DNA of 64,000 bases from Falsiroseomonas selenitidurans (GTDB lineage: Bacteria; Pseudomonadota; Alphaproteobacteria; Acetobacterales; Acetobacteraceae): assembly GCF_012103215.1 (NCBI RefSeq), contig NZ_JAAVNE010000009.1, positions 80,609 to 144,608 on the forward strand, in the 5' to 3' direction. Positions 26,751-36,836 of the stretch are shown here, in pieces. Under the pieces are notes generated by a model. It worked only from the letters and a program-made list of their open reading frames with translations, was not told the DNA's origin and ran no database searches. The translations under genes were made by a program, and so were the position numbers. How positions within the stretch are numbered: the first letter of the stretch is position 1; every line of letters starts with the position of its first letter.

Positions 26751-28112
26751 TCAGGCGGCCGGCTGTTGCAGCGGGATGGGCTTCACCGGCGGCTGGCCGC
26801 GCAGCCGCCCGACCTCCGCCACCGTCACGCCCAGCGCGCTGGCCAGCACCTCCGCCGCCGGCGTGCCGCAGAGCCTGCCCTGGCAGCGGCCCATCCCGAT
26901 GCGGGAGAAGGCCTTGGCGCGGTTCATCTCCGGCGCATCGGCCGCCGCCGCGGCGCGCAATTCGCCGGCGGTGATGACCTCGCAGCGGCAGACCGGCGTG
27001 CTGTCCTCCATCCGCGCGGCGAGCTTCGCCGGGTAGGGGAAGGCGCGTTCCAGCGCGGCGCGGAAGCGCGCCTCGGTGCGCAGCCGGCCGTCCAGATGCG
27101 CGGTGAGCGCCGCGTCCGAGGGCAGCTTCGCATCGGCCAGCAGCGCCAGCGCGGCGCGGGCGCCGGAGAGCTCCGCCACCTCCGCCCCGCCGATCCCGGC
27201 GCCATCGCCGGCCATGTAGACGCCGGCGACCGGCGCGCGGCCGGCGGCGTCGCGGCGCGGCACCCAGTTGTGCTGCAGCGCGTCATAGTCGAAGGGCACG
27301 CCGGCCAGGTCGGCCAGCTGCGATTCCGGCTTCAGCCCCCAGCCCAGCGCCACCGCGTCGCAGGGCGTGACATGTTCCTTCCAGGCCGCGTCGCGCCAAT
27401 GCAGCGCGGTCGCGCCTTCCACCCCCTCGATCGCCAGCGGCGTCGCATCCTCGGCGATCGGCACGCCGCGCAGGCGCAGCGCCGCCATGATGCCGATGCC
27501 GCGCAGGAAGGTGGGGGCGTTCCACATCATGCCGGCGGCCTGCCAGGCCTTGGTCAGGAAGGGCGTGGTGTCCAGCACCAGGGCGGGCTTGGCGCCGGCC
27601 TTGGCATATTGCAGCGCGGTCAGCCACAGCAGCGGGCCGGTCCCGACCAGGATGGGCTTCGCGCCGATGCCCACGCCCTGCGCCTTCAGCGCCACCTGCG
27701 CCCCGCCCAGCGTGGTGACGCCCGGCAGCGTCCAGCCCGGCAGCGGCAGCACGCGGTCCATGGCGCCGGTGCACAGGATCAGCGCGTCATAGGGCACTTC
27801 CGCCTGCGCCGCGCCATCCGTCTGGGTGTGCAGCACGCGGTCCTGCGGGCGGATGTTCCACACCAGCGTGTCCGGCCGCCAATCCGTGCGCGGCTTCATC
27901 GCATCCAGAGTCGCGTGCAGGCGGCGGGCGCGGCCGGCATCGGCGCCGTACAGCGCCGCGGCGCTGCGGGTGAAGCCGGCGGGCGGGCGCTGGGTGATGC
28001 GGCCGCCGCCATCGGGCGATTCCTCGATCCAGGTCGGCGTCACGCCGGCGCGCACAAGCTGTTCCACCGCGCGGATGCCGGCGGGGCCGGCACCTACAAC
28101 CACGACCTTCAT
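26751..28112 (-). CDS. Amine dehydrogenase alpha subunit, FAD/NAD-type with C-terminal [2Fe-2S] domain (set 1)
   Basis: This 453-residue flavoprotein of the HcnB/OoxA/LhpE type has an N-terminal VVVGAGPAGIRAVEQL FAD motif and a mid-protein GTGPLLWL second dinucleotide site. The C-terminal BFD-like cluster domain contains CRCEVITAGE and MGRCQGRLCG, giving four cysteines for a [2Fe-2S] centre. It passes electrons from the beta subunit toward the respiratory chain. The ATG at 28112 overlaps the gamma-subunit stop. Set 2 contains a paralog at 31200-32618 with the same architecture. Confidence 0.9.
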   Translation of the reverse strand: MKVVVVGAGPAGIRAVEQLVRAGVTPTWIEESPDGGGRITQRPPAGFTRSAAALYGADAGRARRLHATLDAMKPRTDWRPDTLVWNIRPQDRVLHTQTDGAAQAEVPYDALILCTGAMDRVLPLPGWTLPGVTTLGGAQVALKAQGVGIGAKPILVGTGPLLWLTALQYAKAGAKPALVLDTTPFLTKAWQAAGMMWNAPTFLRGIGIMAALRLRGVPIAEDATPLAIEGVEGATALHWRDAAWKEHVTPCDAVALGWGLKPESQLADLAGVPFDYDALQHNWVPRRDAAGRAPVAGVYMAGDGAGIGGAEVAELSGARAALALLADAKLPSDAALTAHLDGRLRTEARFRAALERAFPYPAKLAARMEDSTPVCRCEVITAGELRAAAAADAPEMNRAKAFSRIGMGRCQGRLCGTPAAEVLASALGVTVAEVGRLRGQPPVKPIPLQQPAA

Positions 28113-28384
28113 CGCCTGATCACCTCGAGCCCGGGTTGAACCAATGTCGTGCAGGCACGGCGGATGCCCTGGCCCGCCACCTGCACCCAGCAATCCTGGC
28201 AGGCGCCCATCCAGCAGAAGCCGGCGCGCCCGCCATCGCCGAATTCGCTGGTGCGCACATGGCCGAGGCCCGCCGTCAGCATCGCCGTCAACAGCGTGTC
28301 GCCCTGCCTCGCCGGTACCTCCACGCCATCGACGGTGAAGATGAGGCCGGGCCGGTCCTGGTCAAGCAGGCGGGTCGCGGTCAC
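28109..28384 (-). CDS. Amine dehydrogenase gamma subunit, plant-type [2Fe-2S] ferredoxin domain (set 1)
   Basis: This 91-residue protein carries a plant-type ferredoxin fold with FCWMGACQDCWV followed by RACTT, giving the C-x4-C-x2-C and C cluster ligands. It corresponds to HcnA and LhpF. The GTG at 28384 overlaps the SDR stop (GTGA) and is preferred over the start at 28405, which would only add seven residues inside the SDR gene. Overlap with the alpha-subunit gene at the 3' end shows coupled translation and complex formation. Confidence 0.87.
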   Translation of the reverse strand: MTATRLLDQDRPGLIFTVDGVEVPARQGDTLLTAMLTAGLGHVRTSEFGDGGRAGFCWMGACQDCWVQVAGQGIRRACTTLVQPGLEVIRR

Positions 28385-29059
28385 GCCAGCGCCTCGAACC
28401 GGCAATTCACCTTCAACTCGCCCACGGTCGCGGTGTTGGGCAGGCGCAGCACCATCTCCACCAGCGCGGCCACATCCTCCGGCCGGCTCATCGCCTCCCG
28501 CGGGTAGTTCGCCTGCGCGGTCATCTCCGTCGCCACGAAGCCGGGGCAGACGGCGGTGGCGCGGATGCCATGCTCCCAGCCCAGCCGCCGCACTTCCTGC
28601 GTCATCGCCACCACGGCGAACTTGCTCATCGCGTAGCCGATATTCTCATTCGCCACGCGCTTCCCGGACAGCGAGGCGAGGTTCACCACCCGCCCCTCCC
28701 CGCTTGCCACCAGATGCGGCCAGGCGGCGCGGATGACGCGCATCGGGCCCTTCACGTTCACCCGCCACATGGCGTCATGCGCGGTCTCGTCCTCATCCAG
28801 CAGCCTTGCCTTGGGGTTGATGCCGGCGGCGTTCACCACGGCGTCGATCCGCCCGAAGCGCGCCATGGTCGCCGCCACCCATTCGGCGGCACTGCCCTCG
28901 GCCTCATAGGGGTGCAGCAGCAGGTCCGGCCCGGCGACCAGCCGGCCGGCGCTGCGCACGCCGGCGCTGACCAGCCAGCCGCTGCCATGCAGGCGCCGCA
29001 GCACCTCCCGCCCGATGCCGCGCGAGGCGCCGGAGACCAGGACCACGCGTCCCACAGGG

Positions 29060-29067
<8 letters not shown>
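28381..29067 (-). CDS. Short-chain dehydrogenase/reductase
   Basis: This 228-residue classical SDR has the cofactor motif SGASRGIG near residue 12, NAAG in [10 protein letters not shown], the catalytic serine in LASLSG, and YAMSK as the Y-x3-K pair. The ATG at 29067 lies within the last 8 nt of the upstream ATPase gene and its stop overlaps the gamma-subunit start. Its place inside the operon suggests it oxidises or reduces a carbonyl or hydroxyl group of the imported amine or of the product. Cofactor preference cannot be told. Confidence 0.9.
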
Positions 29068-30046
<979 letters not shown>

Positions 30047-30076
30047 CCGCAAACCTGCGCCAGCGGGCGCGCCGCA

Positions 30077-31192
30077 TCAAGCCGGAACGGCGAAGCGATC
30101 CTGGCTGAAGGCGGCCACCGGCAGGTTGGTGGCGCCGCGCGCCATCAGCTCCGCCACCGCCGCGCCGGCGGCCGGGGAGAGCTGGAAGCCGTGGCCGGCG
30201 AAGCCGAAGGAATGAAACAGCCCCGGCAGGGTGCGGCTTTCGCCGATCACCGGCATGTCGTCCGGCGGCCGAGCCTCGGTCCCCGTCCAGCTGCGGACGA
30301 TGCGCGCCTGGGCGACGCAGGGAAAGATCTCCGCGGCGATGCGCGCGGCATGGGCCAGGCTGCCGAACAGCACGGTGGAGGTCTCGGCCGCCTTGTCGCT
30401 CCGTCCCTGATGGCCGCCGCCGATCACCACGGTGCCGCTGGCGGTCTGCTTGAAGGACAGGGCGCGGGCCGTCGCCCCCACGGTGGGATCGACGAAGGCC
30501 GGCAGGCGCTCCGTCACGATCATCATGCTGGCCTTGGTGCCGCAGGGGATGGTCTCGCCGGCCAGGGCGGCAAGGTCCGGCGCCCAGGCGCCGGCGCAAT
30601 TGGCCACTCGCTCCGCCTCGAAATCCCCCTGGTCGGTCTGGACGCGGATGGTGCCCTCCGCGGTCCGCGCCAGCCCTGTCACCGCGATGCCCTCGCGGAT
30701 CGTCACCCCGGCGCGTTCCGCCGCGGCGCGGAAGGCCATGACGGTGCGCATCGGGTCGGCCGAACCATCATCCCGGGTGACGATGGCGCCCACCACATGC
30801 GGCGAGACGGCGGGCAGCAGGCGGCGCACCTCCGCCTGGTCCACCACCTCCTCGTGGCGCCAGCCCAGCGCGCGGACCTCCGCCACGCGCGCCTCGTTGC
30901 GCGCCATGTCGGCGGCGGATTCGGCCACCTTCACCTGGCCGGTGGCGCGGAAGCCGCAATCGTCGCCGACCAGCGCCTGGATGCCGTGCCACATCTCCGC
31001 CGCCACGACGGAGAGCGCGATCTCCGGCAGGGCGCGGCCGAGGCGGCGCACGCCGCCCGCATTCACCCCGCTGGAATGGCGCCCGACATGCCGGCGTTCC
31101 AGCAGCGTGACCTGCCAGCCGGGGGTGCGCGCCAGGTGCAGGGCGGTGGAAAGCCCGTGCAGCCCGCCGCCGATGACGAGTGCCTGCCTCAT
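30077..31192 (-). CDS. DadA-like FAD oxidoreductase, beta-type subunit (set 2, copy A)
   Basis: This 371-residue DAO-family protein has MRQALVIGGGLHGLSTALHLAR at the start, the GVNAGGVRRLGRALPE loop, and GFAGHGFQLSPAAG near the C-terminus. It has the same length as the set 1 beta subunit and follows it along the whole chain, so the two are paralogs. It begins 7 nt after the set 2 alpha-subunit stop, matching the alpha-beta order of set 1. It probably forms the substrate-oxidising half of a second enzyme. Confidence 0.87.
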   Translation of the reverse strand: MRQALVIGGGLHGLSTALHLARTPGWQVTLLERRHVGRHSSGVNAGGVRRLGRALPEIALSVVAAEMWHGIQALVGDDCGFRATGQVKVAESAADMARNEARVAEVRALGWRHEEVVDQAEVRRLLPAVSPHVVGAIVTRDDGSADPMRTVMAFRAAAERAGVTIREGIAVTGLARTAEGTIRVQTDQGDFEAERVANCAGAWAPDLAALAGETIPCGTKASMMIVTERLPAFVDPTVGATARALSFKQTASGTVVIGGGHQGRSDKAAETSTVLFGSLAHAARIAAEIFPCVAQARIVRSWTGTEARPPDDMPVIGESRTLPGLFHSFGFAGHGFQLSPAAGAAVAELMARGATNLPVAAFSQDRFAVPA

Positions 31193-31199
31193 CGCCGGA

Positions 31200-32618
31200 T
31201 CACAGCGGCCCTGCCAAGGCCGCCAATTCGCCCAGCGTCAGCGGCTTGGTGGGGAAGCGGGTGCGGAACGGGTCCACCTCGCCGCCCGCCACGCCGCGCG
31301 CCGCGGCGATCACGCCATGCACCGCCGGGCCGCAGATGCGCCCCTGGCACGGGCCCATGCCGGCGCGGGTGAAGGCCTTGGTCTGGTTGGCGCCGAGGCA
31401 GCCGAGTGCCACCGCCTGGCGCACCCGCCCGGCCGTCACCTCCTCGCACCGGCACAGAACCACCTCATCGGCGATGGCGGCCGGCGGCAGCGGCGGGAAC
31501 ATCGCGTCCAGGAACAGCCGCGGCGCCAATTGGCGGTCCCGCAGCAGGCGCAGCGGGCCGGCGCGGGCGTCGCGTTCGTCGGTGGTGATGCGGCCCAGCG
31601 CGCGGGCCGCCTCCAGCGCCGCGATGCGCCCGGCATGGACCGCCGCGCGGGCACCGCCGATGCCGGCGGAATCGCCCGCCACCATCACGCCCGCCACCGC
31701 CGTGTTGCCCCACAGGTCGAGCCCCGGCCGCCAGCAGGCCTGCACCGGGTCCCAGCCATGCACGCAGCCGGGGATGGCGCGCGTCACCTGGGTGTTCGGC
31801 ACCACGCCGTCATGCAGCAGCAGCAGGTCGGCCGGATGCGCCACGCCATCGACGACAATGCGCGCCAGCCGCCCCTCGCCTTCCGCCCGCAACGCCCGCG
31901 CCACGGTCACGGCGACGCCGGCCCGCCTCACCCGGCGCTGCCATTGCAGCCCGCGCCACAGATACTCCGGTGCCTTCAGCGCGCGGCCCAGATGCGGCAG
32001 GGCGCGACGCAGCCCGCCCGGCGGCGACAGGTCGATGATGCCGGCCAGCCGGCCGCCACGCTCCAGCGCCTGCACCGCGTAGAGCCACAGCAGCGGCCCC
32101 TGCCCGGCCAGCCAGACCTGTCCTTCCGGCACCAGCCCGGCCGTCTTCAGCGCGATCTGCGCGGCGCCGACGCTCATCACCCCCGGCAGCGTCCAGCCCG
32201 GGATGGGCAGCGGCCGTTCCGTGGCGCCGGCGCAGAGGATCAGCCGCTGCGTCGCCACGCTGCGCGCGGCGCCGCCCTCGGACCAGAACACCTTGCCGCC
32301 GCCGCCCTCCGTCGCCGGCTCGACCGCCCACAGCGTCGCACCCGGCCGGTAGTCGGTGCCCGAGGCACGGAAGGCCGCGGCGAGCTTCGCGCCGTCCCGG
32401 TCCTGCTCATCCTTCGGCGTGCGGGATTCGACGGCGCGATGCACCTGCCCGCCCGGCGCGGCATTCTCGTCCAGCAGCAGCACGGACATGCCATGCGCCC
32501 GCGCCTCGTTCGCCGCCGCCATGCCGGCGGGGCCGGCGCCCAGCACCAGCACATCCACCTGCGCCGCTGCCGGGGCGCTGCCCGTCGGCCCGGCGGTCCA
32601 TTCGTCGGCGACGCTCAC
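31200..32618 (-). CDS. Amine dehydrogenase alpha subunit with C-terminal [2Fe-2S] domain (set 2)
   Basis: This 472-residue paralog of the set 1 alpha subunit has the N-terminal [22 protein letters not shown] motif, the [12 protein letters not shown] middle site, and C-terminal [10 protein letters not shown] plus [10 protein letters not shown] cysteines. A 20-residue extension precedes the flavin domain. The GTG at 32618 overlaps the gamma-subunit stop (GTGA). Electron transfer between subunits and on to the membrane is expected, as in opine and hydroxyproline dehydrogenases. Confidence 0.9.
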   Translation of the reverse strand: MSVADEWTAGPTGSAPAAAQVDVLVLGAGPAGMAAANEARAHGMSVLLLDENAAPGGQVHRAVESRTPKDEQDRDGAKLAAAFRASGTDYRPGATLWAVEPATEGGGGKVFWSEGGAARSVATQRLILCAGATERPLPIPGWTLPGVMSVGAAQIALKTAGLVPEGQVWLAGQGPLLWLYAVQALERGGRLAGIIDLSPPGGLRRALPHLGRALKAPEYLWRGLQWQRRVRRAGVAVTVARALRAEGEGRLARIVVDGVAHPADLLLLHDGVVPNTQVTRAIPGCVHGWDPVQACWRPGLDLWGNTAVAGVMVAGDSAGIGGARAAVHAGRIAALEAARALGRITTDERDARAGPLRLLRDRQLAPRLFLDAMFPPLPPAAIADEVVLCRCEEVTAGRVRQAVALGCLGANQTKAFTRAGMGPCQGRICGPAVHGVIAAARGVAGGEVDPFRTRFPTKPLTLGELAALAGPL

Positions 32619-32911
32619 GCCGCATCCTCCACGAAGTCGCGCGCGCCGCGCTGCATCGCCACGCGCAGCCCGGGCGAGACCGGCACCAGGCAGGCCTGCA
32701 TGTTCTGCGCGCCCTCCACCTCCACCAGGCAGTCGAAGCAGGCCCCCATCAGGCAGAGCGGCCCGCGCGGGCTGCCGCTGACGGGCGTTTCGCGGAACGC
32801 GGTGATCCCCGCGGCCAGCAGCGCCGCGGCCAGGCTTTCCCCGGTGCGGGCCGGCAGGGTGCGGCCTTCCCAGGTGATGGTGCAGTCGGTGGGCTCAGTG
32901 CGACGAAACAT
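32615..32911 (-). CDS. Amine dehydrogenase gamma subunit, [2Fe-2S] ferredoxin domain (set 2)
   Basis: This 98-residue protein has [13 protein letters not shown] followed by MQACLVPV, the four cysteines of a plant-type cluster. It is the counterpart of the set 1 gamma subunit but with clearly different sequence around the cluster. Its ATG at 32911 lies inside the end of the upstream flavoprotein gene (17-nt overlap), and its stop overlaps the alpha-subunit GTG. Confidence 0.88.
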   Translation of the reverse strand: MFRRTEPTDCTITWEGRTLPARTGESLAAALLAAGITAFRETPVSGSPRGPLCLMGACFDCLVEVEGAQNMQACLVPVSPGLRVAMQRGARDFVEDAA

Positions 32912-34043
32912 CGGTCATTCCAACGAAGCGGTCCGGATGCAGGTCCCGCGCATGCTCGGGCAGCGCGCCGGTCAGGATGGCGCCGGCCAGCGGCCCGGCA
33001 TGGACGGCCGCCAGCGTCACGCCGGAATGGCAGGTGGCGACGAAGGCGCCGGGATGCGTGGTGCTTTCGGCATAGGCGGGGAAGCCATCCGGCGTCATCG
33101 GCCGCAGCGCCGCCCAGCCGCGCACCATGCGCGCCTGCGCCAGCACCGGCAGCACGCGCAGCGCCCGGCCGGCCATGCGCGACAGCGCATCGACCGTGGT
33201 GCCGGTGGCGAAGCTGCCGTCATCCTCGCTGGTCACGCCGATCTGCACCGTGCCGTCGCCGGTCTGGCGGATGGCGCTGGCCGGCAGCGGCAGGATCGGT
33301 GCCAGGCGCTCCGTGACGATGTTCTGCCCGCGCACGGGGCGCACCGGCACGTCGAGGCCCACCATCTGCGCCAGCTTCGTGGTCAGCACCCCGGCGGCGA
33401 TCACCACGCGCTGGGCGGAAACCTCGCTGCCATCGGCGCGGCGCAGGCGATAGCCGCCGGCGATGGGGTCGATCGCCTCCACCGCCGCGCCGGGCAGGTG
33501 CACCCCGCCGGCGGCGCGCATGCCCGCCTGCAGCCCGCGCAGCAGGGTCAGCGGGTCCACATGCCCATCCGCCGGCTGGTAGCTGGCGCCGCGCACCGCC
33601 GGCCCCAGCGGGCATCCGGGCATCAGGTCCTGCAATTGCCGGCGGTCCAGCATCACCAGCCCCTGCTGGCCCTGGTTGTGCATGCGCTGCACGAAATGCG
33701 CGCGCGCCGCATACTCCGCCTCATCGAGGCAGAAGGTCAGCCCACCCACGGCGCGATACTGCACGTCCCGCCCCGCCAGGGCGGAGGCACGTTCCGCCAG
33801 CGCCGGCCACAGCGCCACGCTCTGCCGTGTCCAGGCGGCATAGGCCGGCATGCCGTCGCCCTTGGATTGCGACCAGACCAGCCCGAAATTGCCGCGCGCC
33901 GCGCGCAGCGCCACGTCGCCCTCGTCCAGCACCGCCACCCGCGCGCCGCGTTCCGCGCAGCCATAGCCGATGGCGGAACCGACCATGCCGCCGCCGATGA
34001 TGGCGACGTCGAACAGGCCCGTGTGGGAAGGTGGCGATGACAT
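32895..34043 (-). CDS. DadA-like FAD oxidoreductase, first gene of the 13-gene operon (set 2, copy B)
   Basis: This 382-residue DAO-family flavoprotein has AIIGGGMVGSAIGYGCAERG at residues ~13-32, then NFGLVWSQSKGDGMPAY and the C-terminal CHSGVTLAAVHAG segment. It is more distant from the two other beta-type proteins here. The second dehydrogenase set therefore has beta-type flavoproteins on both sides. It may be an alternative substrate subunit or an independent amino acid or opine oxidase. It starts 87 bp from the divergent binding-protein gene, so this intergenic region likely holds the operon promoter. Confidence 0.87.
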   Translation of the reverse strand: MSSPPSHTGLFDVAIIGGGMVGSAIGYGCAERGARVAVLDEGDVALRAARGNFGLVWSQSKGDGMPAYAAWTRQSVALWPALAERASALAGRDVQYRAVGGLTFCLDEAEYAARAHFVQRMHNQGQQGLVMLDRRQLQDLMPGCPLGPAVRGASYQPADGHVDPLTLLRGLQAGMRAAGGVHLPGAAVEAIDPIAGGYRLRRADGSEVSAQRVVIAAGVLTTKLAQMVGLDVPVRPVRGQNIVTERLAPILPLPASAIRQTGDGTVQIGVTSEDDGSFATGTTVDALSRMAGRALRVLPVLAQARMVRGWAALRPMTPDGFPAYAESTTHPGAFVATCHSGVTLAAVHAGPLAGAILTGALPEHARDLHPDRFVGMTDVSSH

Positions 34044-34130
34044 GGTTGCGAGCGTGGCCCGGCGGGGGCCATCCTGCAAGCCGGGACAGGCCGAAGGCCT
34101 GTGGACGGGGCGGCTGGAGGAGAAACGGGA
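34044..34130. promoter_or_regulatory. Divergent promoter region of the 13-gene operon and the paralogous binding-protein gene
   Basis: This 87-bp region holds two dyads: TGGCCC/GGGCCA at 34055-34071 and ACAGGCC-GAA-GGCCTGT at 34086-34102. GGCTGGAGGAGAAACGGGA supplies the ribosome binding site of the plus-strand gene. The second dyad is compact enough to be an operator or a leader hairpin. No clear -35/-10 pair is recognisable, and no regulator gene is adjacent. Confidence 0.4.
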
Positions 34131-35642
34131 ATGGCTTGGAAATTTCTGGCCGCGGCCGCCATGGCGCTGGCCCTGCCGATGCAGGCAGGCGCACAGACCC
34201 TGCGCGTGGGCCTCATCGCGCAGGACATGGGCACCACCGACCCGCACCGCGCCAGCGCCACGCAGGACAAGGCGCCGCTTTCCTGGGCCTATGAGGGGCT
34301 GGTGCGCTTCCCGCCCGGTTCCGCCGACCCGGCGAAGCTGGAGCCCGACCTGGCCGAGCGCTTCACCCGCAGCGCCGATGGCCTGACCTGGACCTTCCAC
34401 CTGCGCCCCGGCGTGCGCTTCCAGGACGGCAACCCGCTGGAGGCGGAGGACGTGGCCTTCTCGCTCCGCCGCGCCGCGGACCGCGCCCGCAGCGCCTTCG
34501 CCGGCAGCTACGCGCCGATGACGGCGGTGGAGGTGGTGGACCCGATGACGGTCCGGGTGACGATGCGGGAAGCGGTGGCCGGCGCGCTGGGCCTGTTTGC
34601 CAACTACCACGGCGGCATGATCGTCTCCCGCCGCGCCGATGCCGGCGGGCAGCCTTCCGGCACCGGACCCTTCCGGATGGAACGCGCCGGCGGCGGCATG
34701 GCGCGGATGGTGGCGCATGACGCGCATTGGCGTGGCCGCCCCGCCATCCGCGCCATCGAGCTGCGCTTCATCACCTCCGACGCGACGCGGGAGCTGGCCT
34801 ATACGGCCGGGGAGCTGGACCTGTTCATCGGGCGGCGCGAGCAGCGCTGGGTGACGCGGATGCGGGCGCATCCGAACACCGCGGTGGAAGTCTTCTCCCC
34901 CGGCGAATTCCGCACCCTGCTGATCAATGGCCGCACCCCGCCGCTGCATGATGTGCGGGTGCGCCATGCGGTGCAGCACGCCATCGACGCGCCGGCCATC
35001 GCCCGCTTCGTCGGGCTGGACGTGGCGACCCCCTGGGCGAGCCCGGTGCCGCCCGGCTATCTGGGTGCGACGGAGGAGGTGCCGCGCTTCCCACACGACC
35101 TGGCCCGCGCCCGCGCCCTGCTGGCCGAGGCGGGCCATCCCCAGGGCATCACCATCCGCGCCGTCGTCTCCTCGAACTCCGCGCAGCTGCCGATCATGGA
35201 GGTGGTGCAGGCGCAGCTGCGGCGGGCCAATATCCGGCTCGACATGGATGTGGTGGAACACGCCACCTACCATGCCCGGATCCGCCAGGACCTGTCGCAG
35301 TTCACATTCTACGGCGCCGCGCGCTACCCGGTGGCCGACAGCTATCTGAGCCAGTTCTACCACTCGCGCAGCGCGCCCGGGCAGCCCACCATGTCGCTCA
35401 ACTTCGCCCATTGCAGCGCCGCCGATGCCGAGATCGACGCGGCGCGGGCGGAGCCGGACGAGGCGCGGCAGATGGCGCTGTGGGCCGCGGCGCAGCGCAA
35501 GGTGATGGAGGCCGGATGCAGCCTGCCATTGTTCGACCTGAAGCAGGTCTGGGTCCGGCGCACCGGCCTGAACCTGGGCTACCGGCTGGAGGGGTCGCTG
35601 AACCTCGGCCCGCCGATCACCGCCGGGACCAGGCTGGACTGA
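34131..35642 (+). CDS. Periplasmic binding protein, paralog of the first importer's binding protein (family 5)
   Basis: This 503-residue protein has a Sec signal (AAAAMALALPMQAGAQ, cleavage near residue 23). It shares long stretches of pattern with the protein encoded at 24028-25599, e.g. EPDLAERFTRSADGLTW, FHLRPGVRFQDG and NFAHCSAADAEIDAA. No permeases follow; a TctC gene comes 2 nt later. It probably feeds a different ligand to the permeases encoded by the divergent operon (inference). The ATG at 34131 has GGAGGAG at good distance. Confidence 0.9.
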   Translation: MAWKFLAAAAMALALPMQAGAQTLRVGLIAQDMGTTDPHRASATQDKAPLSWAYEGLVRFPPGSADPAKLEPDLAERFTRSADGLTWTFHLRPGVRFQDGNPLEAEDVAFSLRRAADRARSAFAGSYAPMTAVEVVDPMTVRVTMREAVAGALGLFANYHGGMIVSRRADAGGQPSGTGPFRMERAGGGMARMVAHDAHWRGRPAIRAIELRFITSDATRELAYTAGELDLFIGRREQRWVTRMRAHPNTAVEVFSPGEFRTLLINGRTPPLHDVRVRHAVQHAIDAPAIARFVGLDVATPWASPVPPGYLGATEEVPRFPHDLARARALLAEAGHPQGITIRAVVSSNSAQLPIMEVVQAQLRRANIRLDMDVVEHATYHARIRQDLSQFTFYGAARYPVADSYLSQFYHSRSAPGQPTMSLNFAHCSAADAEIDAARAEPDEARQMALWAAAQRKVMEAGCSLPLFDLKQVWVRRTGLNLGYRLEGSLNLGPPITAGTRLD

Positions 35643-35644
35643 AG

Positions 35645-36607
35645 ATGCGGCGGCGCGCCCTGCTGGCCGCCGCCCTGGCCCCGGCCACGGCAAGGGCGGA
35701 GACCGGCTGGCGCCCGACCCGGCCGCTGCGCCTGATCGTGCCCTTCGCGCCGGGCGGGGCGCTGGACATCACCGCCCGCCTGCTGGGCTGGGAGATGGAG
35801 GCGCTGGTCGGCGTCCCCATCCAGGTGGAGAACCGCAGCGGCGCCGGTGGCAATATCGGCGCGGAGACGGCGGCCCGCGCCGCGCCGGACGGCCACACGC
35901 TGCTGGTCGGCTCCCCCGGCCCGCTGGTGGTGAACCCCTTGCTCTTCCCGGCCATGCCCTTCGAGCCGGAGGTGGATTTCGTGCCGGTGGCGCTGGCCAC
36001 CCGCAACCCGGTGGTGCTGCTGGCCGGGCCGCGGCGCCCGGAACGGCGGGTGGCGCACCTGGTCCAGGCCGCCCAAGCCGGCGAGTTCCTGACCTATTCC
36101 AGCGCCGGCCCCGGCAGCGGCGGGCATGTGGCGATGGAGGTGCTGAAGGCCCGGCTCGGCCTGCCCGGCCTGCCGCACATCCCCTTCCGCGGCGCCGGCC
36201 CCTCGCTGGAGGCGCTGGCCGCCGGCCAGGTGACCTATGCGGCGGAAGCCATCACCAGCGCCGCCGGCTTCATCGAGGGCCGCCTGGCGCACCCCCTGGC
36301 GGTGACGACGGCGGAACGCTGGCCCGGCCTGCCCGGCGTGCCGACGGTGGCGGAGGAAGGGCTGCCGGGCTTCGACTATGCCTCCTGGACCTGTCTGGTC
36401 TACCCGGCCGGGGTGGCGGAGGAGCCGGTGCTGCTGCTGAACTGGGCGGTGAACGTGGCGCTCGCCCGGCCGGCCCTGCGCGCCCGCCTGCTGGAGCTGG
36501 GCGCCGAGCCCGCGGGCGGCAGCGCAACCCAGCTCGCCCGCCACCTGCGGGATGAACGCGGCAAATGGCAGGAAGCAGTGCGGATTTCCGGCGCCCGGGT
36601 GTTCTGA
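35645..36607 (+). CDS. TctC (Bug) family periplasmic solute receptor 3
   Basis: This 320-residue receptor has a short Sec signal (MRRRALLAAALAPATARA), RPLRLIVPFAPGGALD and ENRSGAGGNIG. It is co-transcribed with the ABC binding-protein gene, only 2 nt apart, an unusual mix of two transporter families in one unit. No TctA/B gene is present. It may act as a periplasmic scavenger or sensor rather than as part of a local transporter. Confidence 0.9.
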   Translation: MRRRALLAAALAPATARAETGWRPTRPLRLIVPFAPGGALDITARLLGWEMEALVGVPIQVENRSGAGGNIGAETAARAAPDGHTLLVGSPGPLVVNPLLFPAMPFEPEVDFVPVALATRNPVVLLAGPRRPERRVAHLVQAAQAGEFLTYSSAGPGSGGHVAMEVLKARLGLPGLPHIPFRGAGPSLEALAAGQVTYAAEAITSAAGFIEGRLAHPLAVTTAERWPGLPGVPTVAEEGLPGFDYASWTCLVYPAGVAEEPVLLLNWAVNVALARPALRARLLELGAEPAGGSATQLARHLRDERGKWQEAVRISGARVF

Positions 36608-36836
36608 AAACTGATGCCAGATCCCATTGATCGGAACCTGCGCCCGCCGAAGGCGGGTGAGCGGCCGCATGGCCGCCGCGCCAGGTGGCGCGTGGCCAGG
36701 CCGGCGGCTTTCCGGAGTGTCATGCAATGGCGCCTGCCCTGTTGCCCGGCGCAGGCAGGCTGCACCGTCGCGCGCCTCGAACGCCGGGTGGGCCGCAGGC
36801 CGGAACCTTCTGCGTCACGTCGGGGACTGCGTCCGC
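36608..36836. other. Convergent intergenic region with a row of three hairpins
   Basis: No gene is seen. Three dyads follow one another: CCCGCC-GAA-GGCGGG at 36643-36657, GCGGCC-GCAT-GGCCGC at 36661-36676 and GCGCCA-GG-TGGCGC at 36678-36691. GCCTGC/GCAGGC pairs lie further right. No T-run follows on either strand, so classical terminator function is uncertain. The row lies between the TctC stop and the convergent GST stop and may serve as a bidirectional end or a palindromic repeat unit. Confidence 0.4.
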
